Source: Woeseiaceae bacterium (GTDB lineage: Bacteria > Pseudomonadota > Gammaproteobacteria > Steroidobacterales > Woeseiaceae). Taken from it: a DNA stretch of 64,000 bases. Position numbers and translations under genes: made by a program. The notes under the pieces are model-generated. The model ran no database searches, was not told the origin of the DNA, and saw only the letters and a program-made list of their open reading frames with translations. This document shows, piece after piece, positions 26,682 through 35,097 of the stretch (positions are counted from its first letter, which is position 1; every line of letters starts with the position of its first letter). The stretch is taken from NCBI GenBank assembly GCA_021773115.1, contig JAJFKS010000036.1, positions 147,131 through 211,130 of the forward strand. The letters run 5' to 3'.

Positions 26682-28166
26682 ATGACTGAATCCAACAACA
26701 GAAAACCTATCGGAATCAGCGGCCTTGCCGCCTATGTGCCGCCGTATCGTGTGTGGCTCGAAGATTGGTGCGACTGGACCGATAACCAATGGCCAAAGAT
26801 CCGAGAGGTCGTTGGGCGCAGTTTCCGCGTGCGCGGACCAAATCACAGCGTTTACACGATGGCTGCGAACGCGGTCATCCGCTTGATTGACCAGTACGAC
26901 GTCGATCCCAGTCGTGTGAAGTTCCTCGGTCTCGGCACCGAATCCAGTACTGACAATTCCGCCGGCGCGATCATCGTCAAAGGCATGGTCGACGAAGCGC
27001 TCGCAGCCCGAGGCAAAGCGCCAATTGCGCGCAGCTGCGAAGTGCCGGAATTCAAACACGCCTGTCTTGGTGGCGTGTATGGCATGAAGGGTGCAATCCG
27101 ACACCTGGCACTCGATGGGGCCGGCAGCCAGGCAATAGTCGTCTGTGCCGACATCGCAGAATACGCACGCGGCAGCTCAGGCGAACCGACGCAGGGTGCC
27201 GGCGCTGTTGCCATGTTGCTGGAAGAGGATCCGAAGCTCGCGATCGTCGACCTGGTCGGATCAGGTTCGGCCTCGGATTATCGACTGATGGATTTTCGCA
27301 AACCGATGCTTCGGTTCTGCGGCCAGGATCGATCCGAAACGCACCAGGTTCAGGACTTTCCAGTCTTCAATGGCAAGTACTCGACCACGTGTTACATCGA
27401 CGAAACCCTGCACGCGCTCACGGATATGTATGAAAAGCGCAAGCTGAATGCCATTGAACACTTGCGCTCGCTGCGGACCTTGTTTCTGCATCGCCCGTAT
27501 CGACGCATGCCGGAGACCGGCTGGGCTGTGTCCTACCTGTTTGCACTTGGCCAGGGCAAGTCCGAGGATCGTGCTGAGCTGGCAGCCTATTGTTATGAAG
27601 CCGGCGTCGACGTCCAGGCGCTGTTGTCGGAGATGTGCAGCAAGCCCGAAGTCTCTTCATTCGCCAATCCCGAGCAACTGTCCTACGAAGCCTACCCGAT
27701 GGCTATGGCAGTCCTCAGGGCATTCCGGGCATCACGCCATTTTCGTAAGGAAATTCTCGATAAGCTGCGGCTTGGCAGCGATACCATGCTGGACCTCGGC
27801 AACCTATACACAGCGGCGCTGCCCGCCTGGATGGCTGCCGGCTTCGAACAGGCGCTCGACGAAGACTCTCTGTCCGCTGGCGAAGAGGTTTTGACGCTGG
27901 GTTATGGCAGCGGTGACGCCGCCGAAGTAATTCCGTTTTTTATGGCGGAGAGCTGGCGCAAGGCGGCAGCGAAGATTCACTTTGCGGACGCGATGGAACT
28001 CACGCTGGACCTGAATCGCCAGCAGTACGAGGCATTGCATGACGGTCGCCGGGTTCAGGACCTTGACTATGTCGCAAGCAATGAATTTGTGATTGAGCGA
28101 GTGGGGCAACGTGCTGATCGTCACTTTGCCGATCTGGGTATTGAGTACTATCGCTACATCGCGTAG
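26682..28166 (+). CDS. mvaS: hydroxymethylglutaryl-CoA synthase
   Basis: Condenses acetyl-CoA and acetoacetyl-CoA to HMG-CoA, the first dedicated mevalonate step. 494 residues, longer than the 380-400 of most bacterial enzymes. The thiolase-fold triad is readable: Glu in GLGTESSTDNSAGA (about 89), the acyl-accepting Cys in FKHACLGGVYG (about 127) and His in LFLHRPYRRMPETGW (about 270). GEPTQGAGAVAMLL and the terminal LTLGYGSGDAAEVI are conserved. It converges on idi, overlapping it by 13 bp. It is outside the minus-strand mevalonate operon and must have its own promoter. Confidence 0.92.
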   Translation: MTESNNRKPIGISGLAAYVPPYRVWLEDWCDWTDNQWPKIREVVGRSFRVRGPNHSVYTMAANAVIRLIDQYDVDPSRVKFLGLGTESSTDNSAGAIIVKGMVDEALAARGKAPIARSCEVPEFKHACLGGVYGMKGAIRHLALDGAGSQAIVVCADIAEYARGSSGEPTQGAGAVAMLLEEDPKLAIVDLVGSGSASDYRLMDFRKPMLRFCGQDRSETHQVQDFPVFNGKYSTTCYIDETLHALTDMYEKRKLNAIEHLRSLRTLFLHRPYRRMPETGWAVSYLFALGQGKSEDRAELAAYCYEAGVDVQALLSEMCSKPEVSSFANPEQLSYEAYPMAMAVLRAFRASRHFRKEILDKLRLGSDTMLDLGNLYTAALPAWMAAGFEQALDEDSLSAGEEVLTLGYGSGDAAEVIPFFMAESWRKAAAKIHFADAMELTLDLNRQQYEALHDGRRVQDLDYVASNEFVIERVGQRADRHFADLGIEYYRYIA

Positions 28167-28723
28167 CGCGCCAGCGCTTCGGCATAATCCTTATTCAGCG
28201 TCGCCCACTCCTGTTTAAACCAGGGCGTGAATTGCTGTGGCTTTAGTTCCAGCTCGCTATCCAGTGCTTCGCGACTAACGAAGCGCACGCTCTCGATCTC
28301 GCTCTCGTTTGGCCGCACGTCGCCGTCGACCCGGCCGAGGTAGACATGACAGAGTTCGTTTTCAGATCCGGCTTCGCCGAAACTCGCCTGGTAACAAAAG
28401 TGATATACGTGTTCCAGCGATGCGCCGATATTGAGCTCGTCGCTCAAGCGCCGCTGCGTCGCAATCTCCAGTGTTTCGCCCCGACGCGGATGACTGCAGC
28501 AACTGTTCGACCAAAAGCACGGCCACAGTCTTTTTCCGGCATTGCGTTGCTGCAACAGCAATTCGCCGTCGTCATCGAACAGGAACAGTGAAAACGCGCG
28601 GTGCAAAATTCCGTCGCCATCGTGGCAAACGGCCTTGGAGCGATAATCGATTTCCTCATCGTCCACGTTGACGAGAATGAGTTCTTCGCCTTCCGACGAA
28701 ACGACACGATGTTGATCATTCAA
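28154..28723 (-). CDS. idi: isopentenyl-diphosphate isomerase type I, TTG start
   Basis: Interconverts isopentenyl and dimethylallyl diphosphate. The Nudix-fold type I enzyme is recognised by HRAFSLFLFDDDGELLLQQRN, the active Cys in WSNSCCSHPRRGET (about residue 68), and the RRLSDELNI Nudix-like helix; E in GSENELCHVY is the second catalytic residue. The open frame extends to an ATG at 28822 inside the previous gene, but TTG at 28723, eight bases after GGGAG and two bases after the upstream stop, gives 189 residues of normal length. Last gene of the mevalonate operon. Confidence 0.9.
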   Translation of the reverse strand: MNDQHRVVSSEGEELILVNVDDEEIDYRSKAVCHDGDGILHRAFSLFLFDDDGELLLQQRNAGKRLWPCFWSNSCCSHPRRGETLEIATQRRLSDELNIGASLEHVYHFCYQASFGEAGSENELCHVYLGRVDGDVRPNESEIESVRFVSREALDSELELKPQQFTPWFKQEWATLNKDYAEALARYAM

Positions 28724-28724
28724 T

Positions 28725-30956
28725 TTAAGAACTCCCCTGCTGACCCGCCTGCAGTGTGTGATAGCCAGCCCGGCGCAACGCGGAGCGTACCTGATCTTCG
28801 GTCCCTGGACACAGTGCGACAATGGATCCGCCGCCGCCGGCGCCGGTCAGCTTCGCGCCAAGCGCACCAGCACGACGGGCAATGGCAAGCATGTTTTCGA
28901 GATCCGGTGTCGACACCTGAAGGGCATTTAACAGGCCATGGCAGACGTTCATCATCATGCCGAGCTCCGCGTATTTCTGGTTCGCCAATGCATGCGCACC
29001 GTCAATGCTTAAATCATTAATCATGTCGAAAATCGCGTCGTAGCGCTGCGGGTTCTGTTCACGGCGTCGCCTGACGGCCGCTACCTGCTGACGCGTAGGT
29101 CCTGACGAGTGACTGAAGCCGATCACGATCGGAACGACGTCATCGACACGCACTTCCTTGCTGCCCGGTGTTTCGCTGTTCTGAAACAACATCGCTTTGC
29201 CGAAACAGGAAACCGCATTGTCGATGCCGGACGGCGTGCCATGCGCGAGTTTTTCGCACTCAAATGCGATGTTGTTAACTTCATTATCAGTCAATTTGAT
29301 TTGCTTGCATTTTGCGAGGGCGCGCGTAATCGCAACGGCAATTGCGGCAGATGAACCCAGCCCCATGCCTCGCGGCAAAGATGACGACACATTGATTGTG
29401 AAATTAGAGTTGGTCAGGCCCAGCTTGTCCATGATCAGGAATACCGCGGCAGCGGCACCGTCTTCACTATCGCGCGCGACATCGATCCGCAAGCCCCAGT
29501 CAAGCACGTTCAGTAGCGTGTGTTGTTCAGCAACGGATACGGTGGCCTTCACGGCGGCCGGTATCGGCAGCGCGAGTGCATGACGACCATAAACAACGGC
29601 ATGTTCACCGAACAGGATGACCTTGCCTGCCGCGGTCGCCGATACCGTATCACTACGACTAAGCGCAACCCTCATCTCCGCCAGTATTTCCGCCGCTTTC
29701 CAGTCCTTCACTTCGCCGCATTCGAGCATTCTGTCGACCACCTCGTCGAGGTGTTCCGCCGACGCGCCTGCCGTGCTCGCGACACTGCGAGCGTGCATAC
29801 GCATATGACCTTCCTGGATACCACTCGAAACCAGGGCGCGCAGCGCGGAAAAATTTTGTGCAAGCCCGACGGCTGCCATGAGTTCCGCGAGTTCGCGCGC
29901 CGTCTCAACCCCGGCAATTGCCAGACCGAGGCGGGCCGCTGCATTTGCCGCCAGTGTGCCGCCAACAATTCCGGGCTTAAGCGGAATTACCATCTCCCCC
30001 AACAGGTCGCCGCTTTCATCAACACTCCAGCTCGTGACCGCCGAGTAATGCCCGGTGCGTGCCGCATAGGCATGCACACCAGCTTCCAGTGCGCGCCAGT
30101 CGTTGCCTGTCGCAATGGCCAGCCCGTCGATACCGTTCATTACACCCTTGTTATGCGTTGCCGCACGATGCGGGTCGACCATCGCGATTTCATTGGCCAT
30201 TACGATACGATCGCGTACTTCGTCACCCGTTAATTCGCCACTGCCCAGCTGACTTGTCGGATAACACACAGACGCCGTGACGACTGATCGATCCGCAAGA
30301 TTGGAAAGGATGCGTAATGCGACTTCGCCGCCACTTATTTTCGCGACGGCAGGTGCAATCGATTCGCAGATCGTATTGACGAGGTTTGCGCCCATCGCAT
30401 CGCAGGTATCAACAAGTACATGCAGTACGATCAGCGCTGAGCCATCTTTGAGCGTCAGGGACCGGACCTCTATGTCGCGAACGCCGCCGCCGCGTTTCAA
30501 AAGTCGCGGATGTACGTCGTTAGCCCGGGCCTGCAATTCGTCTTTAGCGGCGATGAGCGCTGCGCGCGAGGCGTCGGGATCGACGGCACCCACGATATGA
30601 ATTTGTCCCGCAAGCAAAGAGTCGCTCGAATTGACGACGAAACCAGCGCCTTGTCGTGCCAGCGCTGCTGCGCTGCTGAGCGCGGCCACGATTGATGGCT
30701 CCTCAACCACCAGTGGCACAAGGCACTCGCGATCGTTGACAATAAAATTGGGCGCGATGGCAAACGGCAGCCCAAATACGCCAACAACGTTTTCGATCAT
30801 CTTATCCGCGGCGGCAACTGACAGAACCTGCTGTCCGTTCAACAACGATTCTGCGTCTCCCTGTGACAGAAAACCGCGTTTCTGCAGCTCGCTGATGCGT
30901 TCGGCTACGCTGAGATTGTGAAAGCCCGAAAAGCGGGACAGCCGTGAGTCCTTCAT
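28725..30956 (-). CDS. mvaA-mvaK1: fused HMG-CoA reductase (class II) - mevalonate kinase
   Basis: A 743-residue protein with two complete enzymes. Residues 1 to about 430 are a class II HMG-CoA reductase: ENVVGVFGLPFAIAPNF (about 55), catalytic Glu in VVEEPSIVAA (85-86), DAMGANLVNTI (about 186), Lys in HNKGVMNGIDG (270), Asp in GNDWRALEAG (286) and His in GHMRMHARSVA (384). Residues about 440-743 are a GHMP mevalonate kinase: GKVILFGEHAVVYG (444), SLPRGMGLGSSAA (526) and KLTGAGGGG (702). The join near 432-440 has no stop or frameshift. It would turn HMG-CoA into 5-phosphomevalonate. It overlaps the phosphomevalonate kinase gene by 4 bp (ATGA). Confidence 0.93.
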   Translation of the reverse strand: MKDSRLSRFSGFHNLSVAERISELQKRGFLSQGDAESLLNGQQVLSVAAADKMIENVVGVFGLPFAIAPNFIVNDRECLVPLVVEEPSIVAALSSAAALARQGAGFVVNSSDSLLAGQIHIVGAVDPDASRAALIAAKDELQARANDVHPRLLKRGGGVRDIEVRSLTLKDGSALIVLHVLVDTCDAMGANLVNTICESIAPAVAKISGGEVALRILSNLADRSVVTASVCYPTSQLGSGELTGDEVRDRIVMANEIAMVDPHRAATHNKGVMNGIDGLAIATGNDWRALEAGVHAYAARTGHYSAVTSWSVDESGDLLGEMVIPLKPGIVGGTLAANAAARLGLAIAGVETARELAELMAAVGLAQNFSALRALVSSGIQEGHMRMHARSVASTAGASAEHLDEVVDRMLECGEVKDWKAAEILAEMRVALSRSDTVSATAAGKVILFGEHAVVYGRHALALPIPAAVKATVSVAEQHTLLNVLDWGLRIDVARDSEDGAAAAVFLIMDKLGLTNSNFTINVSSSLPRGMGLGSSAAIAVAITRALAKCKQIKLTDNEVNNIAFECEKLAHGTPSGIDNAVSCFGKAMLFQNSETPGSKEVRVDDVVPIVIGFSHSSGPTRQQVAAVRRRREQNPQRYDAIFDMINDLSIDGAHALANQKYAELGMMMNVCHGLLNALQVSTPDLENMLAIARRAGALGAKLTGAGGGGSIVALCPGTEDQVRSALRRAGYHTLQAGQQGSS

Positions 30957-31933
30957 TGCGACATATTCTCGTCTATTTTTATGCCGCCCGCATCAAGCGC
31001 GCAGTCAACGACTGAAAAGTGCAGTGGCAGGGCAGCAACAAATGCATCGAGTTCGGGTCCGTCCCTGCCCAAAACAATACCAACATCGCCGCCGCCTGCT
31101 CCGCAAGGCTTGTAAACCAGGTTCACCGCACGTGCGGCGGCCAGCAGTGAATCATGACCCGCATCGAATATGCCCAGCTTGTGGTCTTCGTCGAACGTTC
31201 TTAGACGCTCGACGTATTCCGCGGTATTTTCGATGATTCGACCCGTATCACCCTCCGCCCAGGCCGTCGCTATAGATTCGGCGGCAGAACGAAGCGCAGC
31301 TCGCGAGGGCTTCTGCACACACGCATCAAACTGTGCAAGTTTATCAACGGTGCTCGCGGCGATACCGGTCCAGATCAAGCGGAACTGCAAATCGTCCGGC
31401 CACTCAAGCTTCATGACGCCGGCGCCAGCAAGGCAAAAGCGGATAAGACCGCCGTGCATGCTGCAGGCGATATCCACTCCGCTGCCGCTGCCACTTTGCA
31501 AAATCTTGTGCGCGATTCGAGCTGTTTCGCCGACATCGAGAGAGCCCGCGACTGCAGCACTTAGCGCGACCGTCAGCGCGGCACTGGAGCCAATGCCGAT
31601 TTTCAAACCGGAGTTGACGTCTTTGAATGCGTCGGTTTCCAGCATGATATCCAGTGACGAATCCGGTCGCTTGTGGCCCGCCTGCAAGACTGCTGTAACA
31701 AGCTTGAACACTTCCTCGCCGTCGAGCCACTCAATCTGACCGTGTGTCGTTTGAAAATGGCCGACCACGTTGCTGAAACCGGGTGCCTCAACCTGGCTCA
31801 CAGGACCCCGGATGTTTGATACGACGGCCCGCGCCCGTCGATCAACAGCCATGCAAACGGCTGGCGCGCCATCGAGCACCACATATTCGCCCGAGAGTAT
31901 GACTTTTCCTGGTGCACTCGCCGCCGTCGACAT
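30953..31933 (-). CDS. mvaK2: phosphomevalonate kinase (GHMP family)
   Basis: A 326-residue GHMP kinase that phosphorylates 5-phosphomevalonate. It starts MSTAASAPGKVILSGEYVVL, has GIGSSAALTVAL (about residue 118) as motif 2 and YKPCGAGGGDVGIVL (about 285) as motif 3. The GEYVVLDGAPA start is of the phosphomevalonate kinase (ERG8/MvaK2) type rather than mevalonate kinase. A longer open frame reaches 32182 inside mvaD, but that part has no family features; ATG 31933, two bases after the mvaD stop with AGGAAA upstream, is the start. Confidence 0.88.
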   Translation of the reverse strand: MSTAASAPGKVILSGEYVVLDGAPAVCMAVDRRARAVVSNIRGPVSQVEAPGFSNVVGHFQTTHGQIEWLDGEEVFKLVTAVLQAGHKRPDSSLDIMLETDAFKDVNSGLKIGIGSSAALTVALSAAVAGSLDVGETARIAHKILQSGSGSGVDIACSMHGGLIRFCLAGAGVMKLEWPDDLQFRLIWTGIAASTVDKLAQFDACVQKPSRAALRSAAESIATAWAEGDTGRIIENTAEYVERLRTFDEDHKLGIFDAGHDSLLAAARAVNLVYKPCGAGGGDVGIVLGRDGPELDAFVAALPLHFSVVDCALDAGGIKIDENMSQ

Positions 31934-31935
31934 GT

Positions 31936-32898
31936 TCACGATTTCCTGACCAGTTGCGCTGCGGGCCCGAGCCCGGTCGTCATGATTTCCTGCACGCCCG
32001 GTGTCTGCGACAAAGCTTCCTGCACCGCTGCCATATCCTCTGGCTGACAAACGGCCTTGACTTGCGGTCCCGCATCGATCGTGAAAAAGACCTGGCAACC
32101 GTCTTGCTGCAGCTTGCGAACGGTTTGCAGGCAACGCAGGGTCGCCGAACTCCAGAACACCGTCGGCGGCCGGGACGCCCACATGACGGAGTGCATCTTC
32201 AGACAGTTGTGCTCGGCGATTGCCGCAAGCGTGGCAAAGTCACGTTCTTCGATTGCCCTGCGCGCGGTCGCAAGGTCGCCGGCCTGCTGCTGCACCCAGG
32301 TGTTGTAAAACGGCGAGGTCTTGCGGGAAATTTCCATCGCTTCAGTAGAGCTGGTCGCTTTCGGCCCAGGCTCGGTAATCGCGACAACAACCTTCAGCGG
32401 CCACGCATGCTCGTCGCACAAAGCACTTAATCTGATCGCATCCCCGTTATTTGCGAGTTCCGCAAACCCGCCGTACAGCGAGCGTGCCGCGGATCCCGAG
32501 GCCTGCCCCGCCAGGCTCGCCAGTAAGGCTTGGTCGAGTTCGAGATCGGCGGCGGCTGCCGCCGCGACTGTCGCCGCGGCAAAGGCGGATGCTGACGACG
32601 CGAGACCCGCCGCGATCGGGAAATTGCTGCGCGTCTCAATTCGCGCGAAAGGCCGCTGTTCACCGATGACGCGGCTAAGACACGCGCTCATGCGGGGCAG
32701 CCGATCCGGATCCTCGACGTCATTGACGAGCAATTGGTCACTCGCCGGATTCGCACCCAGATCGACGCTGACTTCGGTGTACAGTGCGTCCAGCGTGATC
32801 GAAATCGATCCAACCGCTGGCAAGTTCAGGGCAAGGTCTCGCTTGCCCCAGTACTTGATCAGCGCAATGTTTGGCTGTGCGATTGCCGTCGCCTGCAT
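31936..32898 (-). CDS. mvaD: diphosphomevalonate decarboxylase
   Basis: ATP-dependent decarboxylation of mevalonate 5-diphosphate to isopentenyl diphosphate. 320 residues. QPNIALIKYWGKRD (about residue 8), SISITL, the GHMP loop NFPIAAGLASSASAFAA (about 92), SGSAARSLYGGFAEL (about 133), HSVMWASRPP (about 235) and the catalytic Asp in FFTIDAGPQVKA (about 273) are all present. First gene of the operon mvaD - mvaK2 - mvaA/mvaK1 - idi. Confidence 0.94.
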   Translation of the reverse strand: MQATAIAQPNIALIKYWGKRDLALNLPAVGSISITLDALYTEVSVDLGANPASDQLLVNDVEDPDRLPRMSACLSRVIGEQRPFARIETRSNFPIAAGLASSASAFAAATVAAAAAADLELDQALLASLAGQASGSAARSLYGGFAELANNGDAIRLSALCDEHAWPLKVVVAITEPGPKATSSTEAMEISRKTSPFYNTWVQQQAGDLATARRAIEERDFATLAAIAEHNCLKMHSVMWASRPPTVFWSSATLRCLQTVRKLQQDGCQVFFTIDAGPQVKAVCQPEDMAAVQEALSQTPGVQEIMTTGLGPAAQLVRKS

Positions 32899-32938
32899 AC
32901 AGCGTTTTCCTCAACCCCGGGGTTCAAAGTGGACGCGA

Positions 32939-32944
32939 ATTATA
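32939..32944 (-). promoter_or_regulatory. candidate -10 box of the mevalonate operon
   Basis: A perfect TATAAT on the minus strand 41 bp before mvaD, within the 119-bp gap between mvaD and the divergent ispA. The matching -35 hexamer is poor (GCGGTG at 17 bp spacing), so activation or a non-standard -35 may be needed. Confidence 0.4.
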
Positions 32945-33017
32945 GCCCAGCGGGGCACGCGCACCGCGTTTCAATTCCGTGTACGCTACACGACCGAATT
33001 CGTCTTGATATCGAGCT

Positions 33018-33908
33018 GTGCCGGAATTTTTTGAAGATCGTGTTGCCACCTATACCGCCCGCATCAATGAACGGCTTGACGCGGCGTTGCCGGCGGCGGC
33101 GATTCGACCAGCCCGACTCCATGAAGCGATGCGCTATGCCGTGCTGAATGGCGGCAAGCGTGTCCGTCCTTTGCTCGTCTATGCCGCCGGCGAGTGCCTG
33201 GGTGTTGATCCCGATCTGCTGGATGTACCCGCTGTCGCAATCGAACTCATTCATGCGTTTTCCCTGGTGCATGACGACCTGCCCGCCATGGATAATGATG
33301 ATTTGCGGCGCGGCAAGCCGACCGTTCACAAACAATACGATGAGGCCACCGCGATCCTGGCCGCCGACGCGCTGCAGCCGCTGGCGTTTTCGATTCTTGC
33401 GAAGCTTGATGGAACGTCCGCCGCTGTACCGATCAAATTGGTGCAATTGATTACCGAGGCCTGCGGCTCAACGGGCATGACCGGTGGACAGTCGATCGAC
33501 CTCGATTCCGAGGGCAGGTCTTTGACAGTCGCGGATCTGGAACATATGTATTCGCTGAAGACGGGCGCATTGATTCACGCCGCCATCCTATCGCCGACAC
33601 TACTCTGCCACGACCTCAGCGACGCCAATAATGACGCACTTGATGCCTTCGGTCGTGACATCGGTATCGTGTTCCAGATCAAAGATGACATTCTCGATAT
33701 TGAAGGCGAGACCCAGGTAATCGGCAAGCCGACCGGCTCCGATCAGGCACTCAACAAGGCAACCTATCCGGCGTTGTTCGGTATCGAGGCTTCTCGTGCT
33801 CGCTGCGACGAACTTTTGTCGCAGGCACTCGGTAATCTCGACCAGATTGGCACAGCCGCAGCCCCGCTGCGATGGCTGGCACGGTATATTGTCGAGCGCA
33901 GCCAATAA
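33018..33908 (+). CDS. ispA: (2E,6E)-farnesyl diphosphate synthase
   Basis: A 296-residue trans-prenyl transferase that builds FPP from the products of the mevalonate operon. It has the first aspartate-rich motif DDLPAMDND (about residue 86), GGKRVRPLL (about 46), the TGG motif, and the second motif DDILD (about 225) in FQIKDDILDIEGE. The IspA-like chain-length region (SLVHDDLPAMD) suggests a C15 product, though C20 cannot be excluded. The start is GTG at 33018 with a weak ribosome site. Divergent from mvaD, so both arms of isoprenoid supply share one intergenic region. dinB follows after 4 bp. Confidence 0.92.
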   Translation: MPEFFEDRVATYTARINERLDAALPAAAIRPARLHEAMRYAVLNGGKRVRPLLVYAAGECLGVDPDLLDVPAVAIELIHAFSLVHDDLPAMDNDDLRRGKPTVHKQYDEATAILAADALQPLAFSILAKLDGTSAAVPIKLVQLITEACGSTGMTGGQSIDLDSEGRSLTVADLEHMYSLKTGALIHAAILSPTLLCHDLSDANNDALDAFGRDIGIVFQIKDDILDIEGETQVIGKPTGSDQALNKATYPALFGIEASRARCDELLSQALGNLDQIGTAAAPLRWLARYIVERSQ

Positions 33909-33912
33909 GCTG

Positions 33913-35082
33913 ATGACGACACCGGCGCGCAGCATTCTGCATGTGGATATGGATGCCTTCTACGCGTCGGTCGAGCAGCGTGACAATCCCGAGCTTCGCG
34001 GCAAACCGCTGGTCGTCGGCGGTGGTACCAACCGTGGTGTCGTTGCCGCTGCAAGTTACGAGGCTCGCAAGTTTGGCATCCGATCCGCCATGCCGATAGT
34101 GGAAGCCATTCGACGCTGCGATCACCTGCTCCGCGTCAAACCCCGTATGTCGCACTACAAACAAGCGTCGCAAATTCTATTCACAATTTTTCGTGATTTC
34201 ACACCACTTGTTGAGGGCTTGTCATTGGATGAAGCCTTCCTCGATGTGACATCAAGCGTGAAACTGTTCGGCTCGCCGGAGAACATTGCGGCCAGCATCA
34301 AGACGCGCGTTCGGCAGGAAACAGGGCTCACCGCATCGGTCGGCGTCGCAGAGAACAAGCTGGTCGCGAAAATCGCCTCCGATCTCGACAAACCCGACGG
34401 CCTCACGGTCCTCATGCCGAACGCGTATCGCGAGAAACTGGACCCGTTGCCGGTCCGTGTCATTCCCGGTATTGGTCGCGAAACGCTGAAGCGGCTGGCA
34501 CGCATTGGCGTCTCAAGTGTGCGCGACCTGCGGGTCGCGGAGGATCGTGATCTCGAACCGATATTTGGCCGCTTCACGCAAAAGACACGCGACAGAGCCG
34601 CCGGCATTGACGATCGACCGGTCGTTCCCAGCCGCGAGGAGAAATCGATCAGCACGGAGGAAACCTATGACCAGGATTTGTCGCGGCCAGCCGATATGGA
34701 ACGCGAATTGCTGCGTCTGACTGAACGAACCGCCGCGCGCCTCAGGAAAGCGTCGCTATGTGCCGGGACAGTACAGGTCAAGATACGCCGTGCCGACTTC
34801 ACAACCTATACGCGCCAGCGCAGCATTAAACCCCCGGCAAGTGGCACCAATCAGCTCTACACGATCACAAAGGACCTGCTGGCTGCCTGGCTCGCGAGCA
34901 ATCCGGGCGCCAGGGTTCGCCTGCTCGGCGTCGGCTGTGGCAAGCTTGCCCCGGTAGAACAAGGGGACCTGTTCGCTAACGAGCATAGCCAGAATCATTC
35001 CATTATTGACGAAACCGTTGACGAGATCCGTGAAAAATTCGGCTCACTCTCGCTCGGCCGTGCCAAGACACTCAACCGGTAG
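33913..35082 (+). CDS. dinB: DNA polymerase IV
   Basis: A 389-residue Y-family translesion polymerase. Catalytic motifs: HVDMDAFYASVEQ (first metal-binding Asp), YEARKFGIRSAMP, and SLDEAFLDVT with the second acidic pair. The helix-hairpin-helix region (PVRVIPGIGRETLKRLARIGV) and C-terminal little-finger domain are complete. The open frame begins at 33796 within ispA, but the family's conserved N-terminus begins right after the ATG at 33913. No LexA box is evident within ispA. Confidence 0.94.
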   Translation: MTTPARSILHVDMDAFYASVEQRDNPELRGKPLVVGGGTNRGVVAAASYEARKFGIRSAMPIVEAIRRCDHLLRVKPRMSHYKQASQILFTIFRDFTPLVEGLSLDEAFLDVTSSVKLFGSPENIAASIKTRVRQETGLTASVGVAENKLVAKIASDLDKPDGLTVLMPNAYREKLDPLPVRVIPGIGRETLKRLARIGVSSVRDLRVAEDRDLEPIFGRFTQKTRDRAAGIDDRPVVPSREEKSISTEETYDQDLSRPADMERELLRLTERTAARLRKASLCAGTVQVKIRRADFTTYTRQRSIKPPASGTNQLYTITKDLLAAWLASNPGARVRLLGVGCGKLAPVEQGDLFANEHSQNHSIIDETVDEIREKFGSLSLGRAKTLNR

Positions 35083-35097
35083 GGTAGAATCAGCGTC

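Noticed and set aside
29520..30233. Long plus-strand frame opposite the HMG-CoA reductase-mevalonate kinase gene
   Set aside because: It is the antisense of a well-conserved coding frame and is Arg/His/Cys-rich without family features.
31934..32182. N-terminal extension of phosphomevalonate kinase
   Set aside because: Lies wholly within mvaD in another frame; GHMP kinases start near the APGKV motif, which follows the ATG at 31933 directly.
32321..33034. 237-codon plus-strand frame opposite mvaD
   Set aside because: A Ser/Ala/Arg-rich antisense translation; mvaD on the other strand carries all conserved motifs.
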